Of a DNA stretch of 64,000 nucleotides, positions 17,160-28,844 are shown one piece after another. The stretch covers positions 1 to 64,000 of the forward strand of contig JAPHSY010000032.1 of NCBI GenBank assembly GCA_026196495.1. The letters run 5' to 3'. Below the pieces are notes generated by a model. That model was not told the origin of the DNA and made no database searches. It saw nothing but the letters and a program-made list of their open reading frames with translations. The stretch is from Magnetovibrio sp. GTDB taxonomy: Bacteria; Pseudomonadota; Alphaproteobacteria; Rhodospirillales; Magnetovibrionaceae. A program made the position numbers and the translations under genes. The first letter of the stretch is position 1; each line of letters begins with the position of its first letter.

Positions 17160-18384
17160 ACGATTGGTGTTCGTCATGATCTTTGTTATTCCTTTTTGAC
17201 TTCTGTGCTTCTTGTGCTTGCACATCGTCCGCAGCGGTTTCAGTTGTTGATGCCTCAACGGCCACCGCATCCGGGTCACCGCCGGCATAAGCAATCATTG
17301 TCGATGCATCAAGCATACGCCCATCATTGTATTGCAGAGACGGAACACCAGACGTGGCGTAATCTTTGATGGTGATGGAACCATCCATGTCAGCAAAAGA
17401 CAAAACCAGATCATTATCGCTCAGGCTAAACGAAGTCTTGTCGCTGGTGATACCTTCACCCAGCCTGATCACACTCGCTTCATCGGCACCGCGTATGGTG
17501 TCATGTCCATCTCCTACATAGTATTCAAAATTCGCAACCGCATCGTTGATGAGTTCAAACTCATCATTACCGACACCACCCGTTAGCGAAGATTGAATAT
17601 GTGGATTGTGGCCACCAAACAACGAAGCCACACCACGATCATCGGTGCCATCTAGAAGCACATGATCATCACCCGTACCACCATTGATGTTGAGATGCGT
17701 ACCTGATGCTTCGATGGTGTCATTTCCGGCACCACCCCAAAGCATGGAATTGATGTTCAATGCCCCAGACGAATAAAGCGTGTCATCCCCTGTGCCGCCA
17801 AACATTTGTACAGAACCGCCATGATGGTTTATGACATCATCGCCTTCACCACCATGTGCCCGACCACCCATCAACGAAATGGTGTCATCACCTGCGTCAC
17901 CACGCACATAACTAAGGCCTTGGGCGTTGATGGTATCATTGCCTTCTCCTCCGTACGCACGTGAGGCCACAACTGGCATCAGTACTCCACAAAGCGGAAT
18001 TGCATGATTATGGCAATGACCGCCCATGCCTTCATTCGTAAAATGAGCAGAACCGTAAACATGAACCAGCGGAGCAAAAAGAATTCCCGCCCCTTCAACA
18101 TTGATAACATCATCGCCAGAACCACCTTCGACTTTAATGTTCCAGCCTGAAGCATTTATGCTGTCATCACCGGCCCCACCATGAATATAGGTATGAGAGG
18201 CCTCTGAATTAATCAAATCGTCTCCGTCTCCACCATCTATGTCAGAAATCTGTCCCGTGTAGCGAAATTGGTGCAAACAGTCACGAAATAGGTCTGTCGC
18301 ACATCTATGACCGTCAGATTGTTTGTGTTGGGTATTTTCGTAAGTCCCTGGCGTATTATTTGTATCCACTGCCGAAGTCATCAT
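17125..18384 (-). CDS. RTX-type calcium-binding repeat protein with cysteines, 419 aa
   Basis: Probable secreted or surface beta-roll protein. I count about ten GGxGxDxI/V-type nonapeptide repeats between residues 49 and 285, which bind Ca2+ in the family. A RTX-associated C-terminal segment (NDLVLSFADMDGSITIKDYAT) follows. A roughly 45-residue insert near 110-155 lacks repeats and contains HCHNH plus two cysteines; two more cysteines lie in the N-terminal part, which is unusual for RTX proteins. The tail is rich in D, E, S and H, not the usual hydrophobic type I secretion end. No secretion genes are adjacent. AAGGA precedes the ATG at 18384. Confidence 0.82.
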   Translation of the reverse strand: MMTSAVDTNNTPGTYENTQHKQSDGHRCATDLFRDCLHQFRYTGQISDIDGGDGDDLINSEASHTYIHGGAGDDSINASGWNIKVEGGSGDDVINVEGAGILFAPLVHVYGSAHFTNEGMGGHCHNHAIPLCGVLMPVVASRAYGGEGNDTINAQGLSYVRGDAGDDTISLMGGRAHGGEGDDVINHHGGSVQMFGGTGDDTLYSSGALNINSMLWGGAGNDTIEASGTHLNINGGTGDDHVLLDGTDDRGVASLFGGHNPHIQSSLTGGVGNDEFELINDAVANFEYYVGDGHDTIRGADEASVIRLGEGITSDKTSFSLSDNDLVLSFADMDGSITIKDYATSGVPSLQYNDGRMLDASTMIAYAGGDPDAVAVEASTTETAADDVQAQEAQKSKRNNKDHDEHQSSSTNLHEDSDD

Positions 18385-18699
18385 AAGTTCCTTTCATCAG
18401 AGTTTAGGCAACAGCCTTCCTACCGTCGCCTAATGATTGACTCGACCTAAAATGCAACAACCATGCCTACCCAAAAAACTTATCACATTAACTGTTTTTC
18501 AATGACTTACACATAATCCCGACTCGGAAATCTCTGCAAAAAACGGAACAATATGCCCCTCTCCCGGCAATTCTTACCAGCTTAGGCTGATGGGAAGTGA
18601 TATTGATTCTAAAGACTTGATTGCTCTTAATAGGCGCTCTATCTTTCACACATGAATAAATGACTAAATTCATTACATACACACAAAAGGTTTGTTGTT
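18385..18699. other. Divergent intergenic region RTX-cysK, 315 bp
   Basis: No gene seen. It holds the cysK promoter candidate (18617-18645) and presumably the RTX gene promoter. No riboswitch recognised. Confidence 0.5.
18617..18645 (+). promoter_or_regulatory. Candidate cysK promoter
   Basis: TTGATT (18617-18622), a 17-bp spacer, TATCTT (18640-18645), about 50 nt before the cysK ATG. Good match to sigma-70 elements. Confidence 0.45.
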
Positions 18700-19701
18700 A
18701 TGCACGTCAGCACTGGTTTTCCCGACACCATAGGAAACACCCCACTGATCCGTTTAAACGCCGCATCCGAGGCCACCGGGTGTGATATCTACGGCAAAGC
18801 CGAGTTCATGAACCCAGGTGGCTCCGTCAAAGACCGTGCTGCACTTTTTATCGTGCGTGATGCTGAAGAACGCGGCCTGCTCAAGCCTGGCGGTACGATT
18901 GTCGAGGGCACGGCCGGCAACACAGGCATCGGTCTTGCTTTGGTTGGCAACGCCCTGGGCTATAAGTCAGTCATCATCATCCCCGACACCCAAAGTCAGG
19001 AAAAGAAAGATACTCTGCGTCTGTGCGGTGCTGAATTGATTGAAGTCCCGGCTGTCCCCTACAAAAACCCGGACAACTACGTACATGTATCAGAACGTAA
19101 AGCCCAGGAGCTCAACCAAAACGAACCGGGCAGCGCCATTTGGGCACAACAATTTGACAACATCGCCAATCGTCGTGCCCACATCGAAGGCACCGCCCCA
19201 GAAATCTGGGAGCAAACCGACGGTAAGGTTGACGGCTTCATCTGTGCGGTCGGCACAGGCGGTACATTGGCCGGTGTGGGCATGGGCCTAAAGAACTATA
19301 ACAAAGACATCGTGATTGGCCTGGCTGACCCCATGGGGGCCGCACTGTACAGCTATTACACCACGGGCGAATTCAAATCCGAAGGCACATCCATCACCGA
19401 AGGCATTGGTCAAGGTCGCATCACGGCAAACTTAGAAGGCGCGCCCGTTGACGAAGCTTTCCAAATTCCCGATGAAGAGGCCCTGCCCATCCTCTTTGAT
19501 CTTCTCAAAAACGAAGGCCTCTGTTTGGGCCCATCCAGCGGTGTGAACGTAGCGGGAGCCATGCGTTTGGCAAAAAAAATGGGGCCTGGACATACCATTG
19601 TAACAGTGCTGTGCGACTTTGGTACGCGTTATCAGTCCAAGCTGTTCAATGTCGAGTTCTTAAAATCAAAAGGCCTCCCCTACCCTCACTGGATGGCTTA
19701 G
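18700..19701 (+). CDS. cysK: Cysteine synthase A (O-acetylserine sulfhydrylase), 333 aa
   Basis: PLP enzyme that makes cysteine from O-acetylserine and sulfide. The PLP lysine is K44 in NPGGSVKDRAA. The phosphate-binding and substrate loops GTAGNTGIG and GTGGTLAGVG are present, and FGTRYQSKLF is near the end. The family is about 310-330 residues. Insertions such as VPYKNPDNYVHVSERKAQEL mark the branch common in alphaproteobacteria. sseA follows 90 nt downstream on the same strand, giving a cysteine sulfur pair. Confidence 0.95.
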   Translation: MHVSTGFPDTIGNTPLIRLNAASEATGCDIYGKAEFMNPGGSVKDRAALFIVRDAEERGLLKPGGTIVEGTAGNTGIGLALVGNALGYKSVIIIPDTQSQEKKDTLRLCGAELIEVPAVPYKNPDNYVHVSERKAQELNQNEPGSAIWAQQFDNIANRRAHIEGTAPEIWEQTDGKVDGFICAVGTGGTLAGVGMGLKNYNKDIVIGLADPMGAALYSYYTTGEFKSEGTSITEGIGQGRITANLEGAPVDEAFQIPDEEALPILFDLLKNEGLCLGPSSGVNVAGAMRLAKKMGPGHTIVTVLCDFGTRYQSKLFNVEFLKSKGLPYPHWMA

Positions 19702-19791
19702 CGCTGGGGATGGCTTAAGGGCTGGAAACGAAAATCAGGATTTGCTAATATACAGGTAACAAATACAAAAAATATAAAAAGGCATCCCCTG

Positions 19792-20649
19792 ATGAACTTC
19801 AAAAATCCCGAAGCGCTGGTCACTGGTGAGTGGCTGGAACAACACTTGGATGCGCCGGACGTGCGCGTCATTGACGCCACCTATCATTTGCCCAATTCCG
19901 ATCGTGATGCTTATGAAGAATGGACTTACCGTCATATTCCGGGTGCCGTGCACTTCGACATCGACAAAATCTGCAACAGCGATACCAACTTGCCGCACAT
20001 GCTGCCAAGCCCCGAAAAATTTTCGTCCATGGTCCGCAAACTAGGACTGGGCGATGGCTCCAAACTGGTCATTTATGACAGTAACGGCGGCTACATGGCT
20101 GCGTGTCGTGTGTGGTGGATGTTCCGTCTTTTCGGACACAAAGACATCAGTGTTCTTGATGGCGGCTTGGTACGTTGGGCCAAAGAACGCCGTCCTCTTG
20201 AATTTGACGAACCCACAGTTCAAGACCGCCACTTTACTGCGGTTATGAACAATGGCCTCATCAAAACCAAAGCGCAAATTCTCAAAAACATTGAAGAGCA
20301 AAAATTCCAGCTTATCGATGCACGCAACGAAGGTCGCTATAAGGGCGTCGACCATGAACCCCGCCCAACTGAGCGCATGGGACACATTCCCGGGTCAATT
20401 AATGTGCCATTTACGCACATCACCCCACCATCAAAAGACTTCACCTTTCGCAATTCAGATGACATCTGCGAATTGCTCAATGGTGCCGGAGTGGACATGA
20501 ACAAACCCGCCGCCGTGACATGTGGTTCCGGTGTAACGGCTTGCGTTGTTGCCTTTGCCATGTACTTACTGGGTAAAGAAGACGTCGCGATCTATGATGG
20601 CTCATGGGCCGAATGGGGTGATGATCTAGACGTACCGATCAACACTTAA
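19792..20649 (+). CDS. sseA: 3-mercaptopyruvate sulfurtransferase, 285 aa
   Basis: Moves sulfur from 3-mercaptopyruvate to thiol acceptors. Two rhodanese domains are present: an inactive N-terminal one (about 10-135) and a catalytic C-terminal one (about 160-280). The active-site loop CGSGVTA has C244, the mercaptopyruvate-specific sequence rather than the CRKGVTA of thiosulfate rhodaneses. A terminator follows directly. The last 78 nt recur, decayed, about 2.65 kb away at 23227-23304 (see findings). Co-direction with cysK suggests a shared role in cysteine sulfur metabolism. Confidence 0.95.
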   Translation: MNFKNPEALVTGEWLEQHLDAPDVRVIDATYHLPNSDRDAYEEWTYRHIPGAVHFDIDKICNSDTNLPHMLPSPEKFSSMVRKLGLGDGSKLVIYDSNGGYMAACRVWWMFRLFGHKDISVLDGGLVRWAKERRPLEFDEPTVQDRHFTAVMNNGLIKTKAQILKNIEEQKFQLIDARNEGRYKGVDHEPRPTERMGHIPGSINVPFTHITPPSKDFTFRNSDDICELLNGAGVDMNKPAAVTCGSGVTACVVAFAMYLLGKEDVAIYDGSWAEWGDDLDVPINT

Positions 20650-20658
20650 AACCAATAA

Positions 20659-20691
20659 CAAAAGTCCCAGCCAATTGGTTGGGACTTTTGG
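20659..20691 (+). terminator. Bidirectional terminator between sseA and the Cache-GAF kinase
   Basis: Arms AAAAGTCCCA and TGGGACTTTT (20660-20689) with short internal pairing, a T-run on the plus strand and A-run mirrored on the minus strand. It serves sseA and probably the convergent kinase gene. Confidence 0.85.
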
Positions 20692-20733
20692 TTTGTATAT
20701 AATAGAGAACAGGTAACTGATGTTCCTGGTTAC

Positions 20734-23067
20734 TTAAATCGCCGCAGTTTTCTCTTGCTCACATGGCTCACTGAGGTCTGGCGGAAAGTGCAACGTGATC
20801 GTTGTCCCACGGCCAGGTTCACTCTCAATCTCAAGCTCACCGCCATGCAGTTTTATAATTTGGTGACTTAACGACAGGCCAAGGCCGGTACCCTGGTAAC
20901 GCCGTGACAACGAAGTGCCATGAACTTGACGAAATGGTTTCAAGGCAATTTGAATTTGTTCCTTACTCATTCCAATACCAGTATCAGAGACTATAATACG
21001 ATGCCCTGTTTCATCGCAGTGGTTTCGGATGGTAATAGAACCTTGATCCGTAAACTTAATAGAATTACCAATCGTGTTCATAAACAACTGTCTCATGCGC
21101 AATGCATCGACATTTAGGCGGTGCATGTCATGAGTTTCATTGTTGAGCTCCAGCCCCTTCTCATGGGCCATAACGCCGAGCAATGAGGTAACTTCGTCAA
21201 CGACTTCGCCCATGTCTGTGGGTGCTCGGTCCAGTTCCAGCTTGCCGGCCTCAATCTTGGCCAAATCAAGAATGGAATTCACCGTTTCCAATAACAACCG
21301 ACCACTACCGGTTATCAGGTCGCTATATTCGCGATATGCTTCTGGCATTGGCCCCTTAATTTCGTACCGCATCATTTCCGAGAAGCCTATAATTGAGTTC
21401 AATGGCGTACGTAACTCATGGCTCATATTGGCAAGAAATTCTGATTTTGCCTTGCTGGCGTTTTCCGCAGACTCTTTGGCCTCAGCAAGTTCTATAGTTC
21501 GTTTATGCAATGATTTTTCTGCAGCATCACGTTCTTCAAGTTCCCACCGTGCAATAATGATTTGGCTGAGCGCAGAGACCACTGGCCTAAGCTGTTCAAC
21601 AACCTCATCGTTATAACCACCTGGCCGATTGGCCAAACCAATCCCCCCGACAAGACGCTCGCCCCAATAGACCGGCACCCCGAGAAAAGTATTAAGCGAC
21701 GTATTGCCCGGTGGGAGATCTGTATCATGGGCAGGATCATTTGCGATTACGATTGCACCCGTTGAGATCGCCTCTCCAAACAGGTTATCGAGGTTTTCAA
21801 AAACCAAGCCTTTGGCCTTATTATCCTCACAGGAATTCTGTATTTCCTCATCCCATGAGATATTCAAGAAAGCGTAGCACTTGAGATAACGGCTGCCATC
21901 ATCTTTGACCAAGACATCACCAATAAAACCGCAGGTGCTACCCGTCATATCTAAGATGTCTTTCAGCAATCGATCAAACAAGGTGAACGGATCTGGTTCC
22001 TGGATGAAGCTTTCACGTAAAGAGCCAATCACCGTCAATTCCTTGGTGCGTGCTGCGACGTCATGCTCCAAACTGTTACGCTGATCTATGATGGTCTTCG
22101 CTTGTCCCCATAAAGAATAAGAAAAATACAGCAACATCACCGTTGCCAGCAGACCCGTGACAATGGCAATCATGGCATCAATCAACCAACTATGCGTAAT
22201 GCTGTCCTCATTTTGGGTCATAATCACCGCTAACGGCAGATTGTCCAAACTGCGATAGGTGATGATATGTTGCATATTGTCGATGGAAGAACGTTCGTAA
22301 TAAACGCCGTTGGGCGATGCAGGCAGGACCGTTTTGAAGAACGGGTTATCCGAAAAGACCTTACTAAAAAACAACTCTTTGAATGGAGTGCGCGCAAGGA
22401 ACACACCGTCCCGACGTGCTAAACCAACCGAGGAATCTTCCGGCAAATCGAACGTTTCATAAAGCCCCCCAAACGTTTTTAGTTCAATTGTAGCCAAGAC
22501 AATACCAGAGAATTTTCCATTCACATCCAGGCGCTGACGCGCTACAGGAACAATCCAATCCCCTGTGACGCGACCTTGGATAGGGCGGCCGACGAATAAA
22601 CCCGATTTTCCGAGGTTAGTAGCGGAAACAAATGCCTGGAAATATTCGCGATCAAAAATATTGATAGGTTTGGGGCGTAGATATCCCCCACCCTTTTTGG
22701 GGATCGCACTTTGCACCATGTCACCGGCAGCATTGAACACATTCATAGAATACAATGGCCCATAGCTATCCACATGGCCTGCCATAAGGTGTGTGGCTTC
22801 TTCAGACATAGGTGGCATAGCTTTGAGCGAGATGGAATTATCAATCGCCTCCAAGTGAAGGCCGATGGCCTCAAACGTTGCTTCCGTGTGGGCGACCAAA
22901 CCGAGAACCATATTTTGGGAAATGGCAGAGGCTGTTGCCAATCGGTCCTGGCGAATCTGGTTCACCCCATAAGCAATCAACACCCATATCAAACACAATG
23001 CTATTCCCAATAGTAAGGAAATATTTCGTTGTAGGTTTACGTGATTTGAAAGTGAGGACCTGCTCAT
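20734..23067 (-). CDS. Membrane sensor histidine kinase: Cache + GAF + HisKA + HATPase_c, 777 aa
   Basis: Inner-membrane sensor kinase. Helix 1 (about 15-37) and helix 2 (about 290-316, [21 protein letters not shown]) flank a periplasmic Cache-like domain containing [21 protein letters not shown] cytoplasmic GAF-like domain follows (about 345-510, with [20 protein letters not shown]), then a coiled coil with [17 protein letters not shown]. The HisKA motif is [21 protein letters not shown]. The ATPase domain has DTGIGM and [18 protein letters not shown]. There is no receiver domain and no adjacent regulator, so it is an orphan kinase. It is flanked by sseA and by the sseA 3' remnant. Confidence 0.92.
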   Translation of the reverse strand: MSRSSLSNHVNLQRNISLLLGIALCLIWVLIAYGVNQIRQDRLATASAISQNMVLGLVAHTEATFEAIGLHLEAIDNSISLKAMPPMSEEATHLMAGHVDSYGPLYSMNVFNAAGDMVQSAIPKKGGGYLRPKPINIFDREYFQAFVSATNLGKSGLFVGRPIQGRVTGDWIVPVARQRLDVNGKFSGIVLATIELKTFGGLYETFDLPEDSSVGLARRDGVFLARTPFKELFFSKVFSDNPFFKTVLPASPNGVYYERSSIDNMQHIITYRSLDNLPLAVIMTQNEDSITHSWLIDAMIAIVTGLLATVMLLYFSYSLWGQAKTIIDQRNSLEHDVAARTKELTVIGSLRESFIQEPDPFTLFDRLLKDILDMTGSTCGFIGDVLVKDDGSRYLKCYAFLNISWDEEIQNSCEDNKAKGLVFENLDNLFGEAISTGAIVIANDPAHDTDLPPGNTSLNTFLGVPVYWGERLVGGIGLANRPGGYNDEVVEQLRPVVSALSQIIIARWELEERDAAEKSLHKRTIELAEAKESAENASKAKSEFLANMSHELRTPLNSIIGFSEMMRYEIKGPMPEAYREYSDLITGSGRLLLETVNSILDLAKIEAGKLELDRAPTDMGEVVDEVTSLLGVMAHEKGLELNNETHDMHRLNVDALRMRQLFMNTIGNSIKFTDQGSITIRNHCDETGHRIIVSDTGIGMSKEQIQIALKPFRQVHGTSLSRRYQGTGLGLSLSHQIIKLHGGELEIESEPGRGTTITLHFPPDLSEPCEQEKTAAI

Positions 23068-23199
23068 GTTTGCTCTTCCTCAATGGAATTCATGAACTTC
23101 GGCAATATCCAACAAGACACCCACATACCATAATACCCCAAAATATTAGGGTAAGAGCAATCATTATTTATATTATTCTGCGTCAATATAACTTTAGAT

Positions 23200-23304
23200 T
23201 GCATTGTTTTTTTGAATGCTATTATAGGCAAAGAAGACATCACATTTCATGACGGATCATGGGTCGAATGGGGTGATGATCTGGATGTAGCGATCAACAC
23301 CTAA
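23200..23304 (+). pseudogene. Decayed 3' end of a second sseA copy
   Basis: The plus strand here reads GKEDITFHDGSWVEWGDDL followed by DVAINT and a stop, matching the last 25 residues of SseA (GKEDVAIYDGSWAEWGDDL, DVPINT). At 23227-23304, 64 of 78 nt equal the sseA end at 20572-20649. Weak similarity continues upstream to the codon matching SseA C251, with one codon lost, then stops. There is no start codon or promoter. It overlaps the stop codon of the 61-residue gene on the other strand by 2 nt. Confidence 0.8.
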
Positions 23305-23486
23305 GCTGCATCAAACCGGGCCTTATTATCCGCCATCCACTTCATCATATCTTCCTCGGTCTTTGAGGAATCATTAATAACATCGGCATAAGCTTCCATA
23401 TAATGCGGACGAAGATTATCCATCCATTCTTCAAATGTTTCACCATCTGCGGTGACATCACATAAGTCGCATTTGAGTATTTTCAT
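23301..23486 (-). CDS. Small conserved cytosolic protein, DUF1059-like, 61 aa
   Basis: Starts MKILKCDLCDVTADGETFEEWMD with a CxxC pair (C6, C9), then HYMEAYADV and KARFDAA at the end. The CxxC start followed by a GETFEEW helix recalls DUF1059-type small proteins. Function unknown. GAGG lies 7 nt before the ATG at 23486. A strong terminator separates it from eno upstream, so it needs its own promoter in a gap of only about 30 nt, or read-through from eno. Confidence 0.7.
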   Translation of the reverse strand: MKILKCDLCDVTADGETFEEWMDNLRPHYMEAYADVINDSSKTEEDMMKWMADNKARFDAA

Positions 23487-23512
23487 CTTTGGGCCTCATC
23501 CATATTAGACAA

Positions 23513-23547
23513 CAAAAAAGCCCCGGCAATCGACCGGGGCTTTTTAT
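23513..23547 (-). terminator. Rho-independent terminator after eno
   Basis: Perfect 12-bp arms at 23515-23526 and 23534-23545 (AAAAAGCCCCGG/CCGGGGCTTTTT), loop 7, T-runs in both directions. It lies about 20 nt after the eno stop. Confidence 0.92.
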
Positions 23548-23564
23548 ATGAGAATGGCATGTGT

Positions 23565-25737
<2,173 letters not shown>

Positions 25738-25752
25738 TTTATTTTTCTTTCG

Positions 25753-27393
<1,641 letters not shown>

Positions 27394-27420
27394 TCAATAT
27401 ACCCAACTGTGAGGACGTGT

Positions 27421-27455
27421 AAAACGAAAGAGGCGGCAATGTCTTGCCGCCCCTG
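27421..27455 (-). terminator. Rho-independent terminator after secG
   Basis: Arms of 9 bp at 27430-27438 and 27445-27453 with one G-T pair, loop 6, followed on the minus strand by TTTCGTTTT. It ends the tpiA-secG transcript before pyrG. Confidence 0.75.
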
Positions 27456-27498
27456 TTGATAAGTAGTGCTCAATAGTCTGGAGCCCTTGATACGCGGG

Positions 27499-27852
27499 TT
27501 ATTCAGCCACCGGGGCGGTGGGCGCGGCGGGAACAACTGGTTCAGCTGGAACAGCAGGTGTCGGAGCCGTTTGAGCCGGAGTTTCAACCGAATCGAGGAT
27601 TGACCCCCGTTCCGTGCTTTGCCCCGTCACAACTGCAATGGCTAAGCTCAGCGCCATAAACATGGCTGCCAGGATGCCTGTGGAACGTGTCAGCAGGTTG
27701 GCTTGTTCACGGCCGGTCATAAAACCACCCATGCCGCCGCCACCGCCGCCGCCGCCGATACCCAAAGCACCGCCTTCGCTTTTTTGGATCAGCACAAGGC
27801 CGATCAGTGCAATGGTGACCAATACGTGAATGACAAGCAAAACTGTCAGCAT
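27499..27852 (-). CDS. secG: Preprotein translocase subunit SecG, 117 aa
   Basis: Small inner-membrane partner of SecYE that aids protein export. Two membrane helices flank the conserved IGLVLIQKSEGGALGIGGG loop, here extended to a run of eight glycines and a MGGFMTGREQANLLTRSTGILAA region. The C-terminal tail is rich in A, P, T and V, as in other alphaproteobacterial SecG. The ATG at 27852 is preferred; a TTG five codons upstream is the alternative. tpiA is upstream on the same strand. Confidence 0.93.
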   Translation of the reverse strand: MLTVLLVIHVLVTIALIGLVLIQKSEGGALGIGGGGGGGGMGGFMTGREQANLLTRSTGILAAMFMALSLAIAVVTGQSTERGSILDSVETPAQTAPTPAVPAEPVVPAAPTAPVAE

Positions 27853-27872
27853 GACTTCGATTCCCAATAGAC

Positions 27873-27898
27873 TGAGCCCGGAGCAAACCCCGGGCTCA
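27873..27898 (-). other. Hairpin between tpiA and secG
   Basis: GAGCCCGG-type arms of about 8 bp facing each other across 6-8 nt, without a T-run. It may pause or stabilise the tpiA-secG message. Confidence 0.4.
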
Positions 27899-27958
27899 TA
27901 AAAACGTTAGGCCGTATGTAGTCCCAAAATGCCCATTTGGCTAGGGAAAAATAAACCG

Positions 27959-28717
27959 TTAAGCGCTTTCGGCAACGGTCCAAAAATCATCGACCTTAAG
28001 GCTCGCGCCCCCAATCAAGCCGCCATCCACGTCAGCCAAGGCCAACAGCTCTTTGGCATTCTTGGGGTTCATGGAACCACCGTAAAGGATACGGGTCTTA
28101 TCCGCTTCATCCTGACCGATTTTTTTCGCCAGTTCGCCTCGGATATATGCGTGAACATCTTGAACTTCGTCAGAGGTCGGCGTGCGGCCAGTGCCGATGG
28201 CCCAAACGGGTTCGTATGCGATGACGGTGTTGGCTGCGGTGCTTCCTTCAGGAACGGAGCCAGCGATCTGAGAACCGTTTACATCCAAGGTCTTACCAGC
28301 ATCGCGTTCTGCTTCGGTTTCACCGATGCAAATCACAGCCGTCAGGCCGTTGGCTTGCGCCGCAGCGGCTTTTGCAGCCACGATTTCGTTGGTTTCACCG
28401 TGATCAGTGCGGCGTTCCGAGTGACCAACAATGGCATAACCACAGCCAGCATCCTTGATCATGGCGGCAGCGGTATCACCCGTGTGGGCACCTTTTTCGT
28501 TCATATGGTTGTCTTGGCTGCCCAACTGCATGTCAGAACCTGCGATAGCGTCGGCAACAACTGGGATCAAAATTGCGGGCGGGCAAACCAACATTTCAAA
28601 GTTAGCGGCTCCATTCGCTTTGAGCTTATCAGCCAAGCCGCCAGCCAATGCTTTAGCATCTGCGGTCAGCATGTTCATTTTCCAGTTGCCTGCAATCAAA
28701 GTGCGCCGTGCGCTCAT
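27959..28717 (-). CDS. tpiA: Triose-phosphate isomerase, 252 aa
   Basis: Interconverts dihydroxyacetone phosphate and glyceraldehyde 3-phosphate. Active-site residues are visible: the N and K of AGNWKMN near the start, His in AIVGHSERR, the catalytic Glu in VIAYEPVWAIGTG, and the phosphate-binding ILYGGSMNPKNA and GGLIGGASL. Length is normal. First gene of the minus-strand run toward secG and, after a terminator, pyrG-kdsA-eno. Confidence 0.98.
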   Translation of the reverse strand: MSARRTLIAGNWKMNMLTADAKALAGGLADKLKANGAANFEMLVCPPAILIPVVADAIAGSDMQLGSQDNHMNEKGAHTGDTAAAMIKDAGCGYAIVGHSERRTDHGETNEIVAAKAAAAQANGLTAVICIGETEAERDAGKTLDVNGSQIAGSVPEGSTAANTVIAYEPVWAIGTGRTPTSDEVQDVHAYIRGELAKKIGQDEADKTRILYGGSMNPKNAKELLALADVDGGLIGGASLKVDDFWTVAESA

Positions 28718-28844
28718 CTGTCTTCCCCCGTTATTCGGTTGATTCTATAAATTTCCAAGTTGGCAAGAGTTCTATCACAGAGGCCACAAGGCGCAATACT
28801 CTTTGGGGTGGGTGTTTTAGACTGATGTGGAGTGCCCTCCTGGT

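Noticed and set aside
21140-21616. 158-codon plus-strand frame inside the Cache-GAF kinase gene
   Set aside because: Antisense to the HisKA/ATPase region, which has conserved kinase motifs in the other strand.
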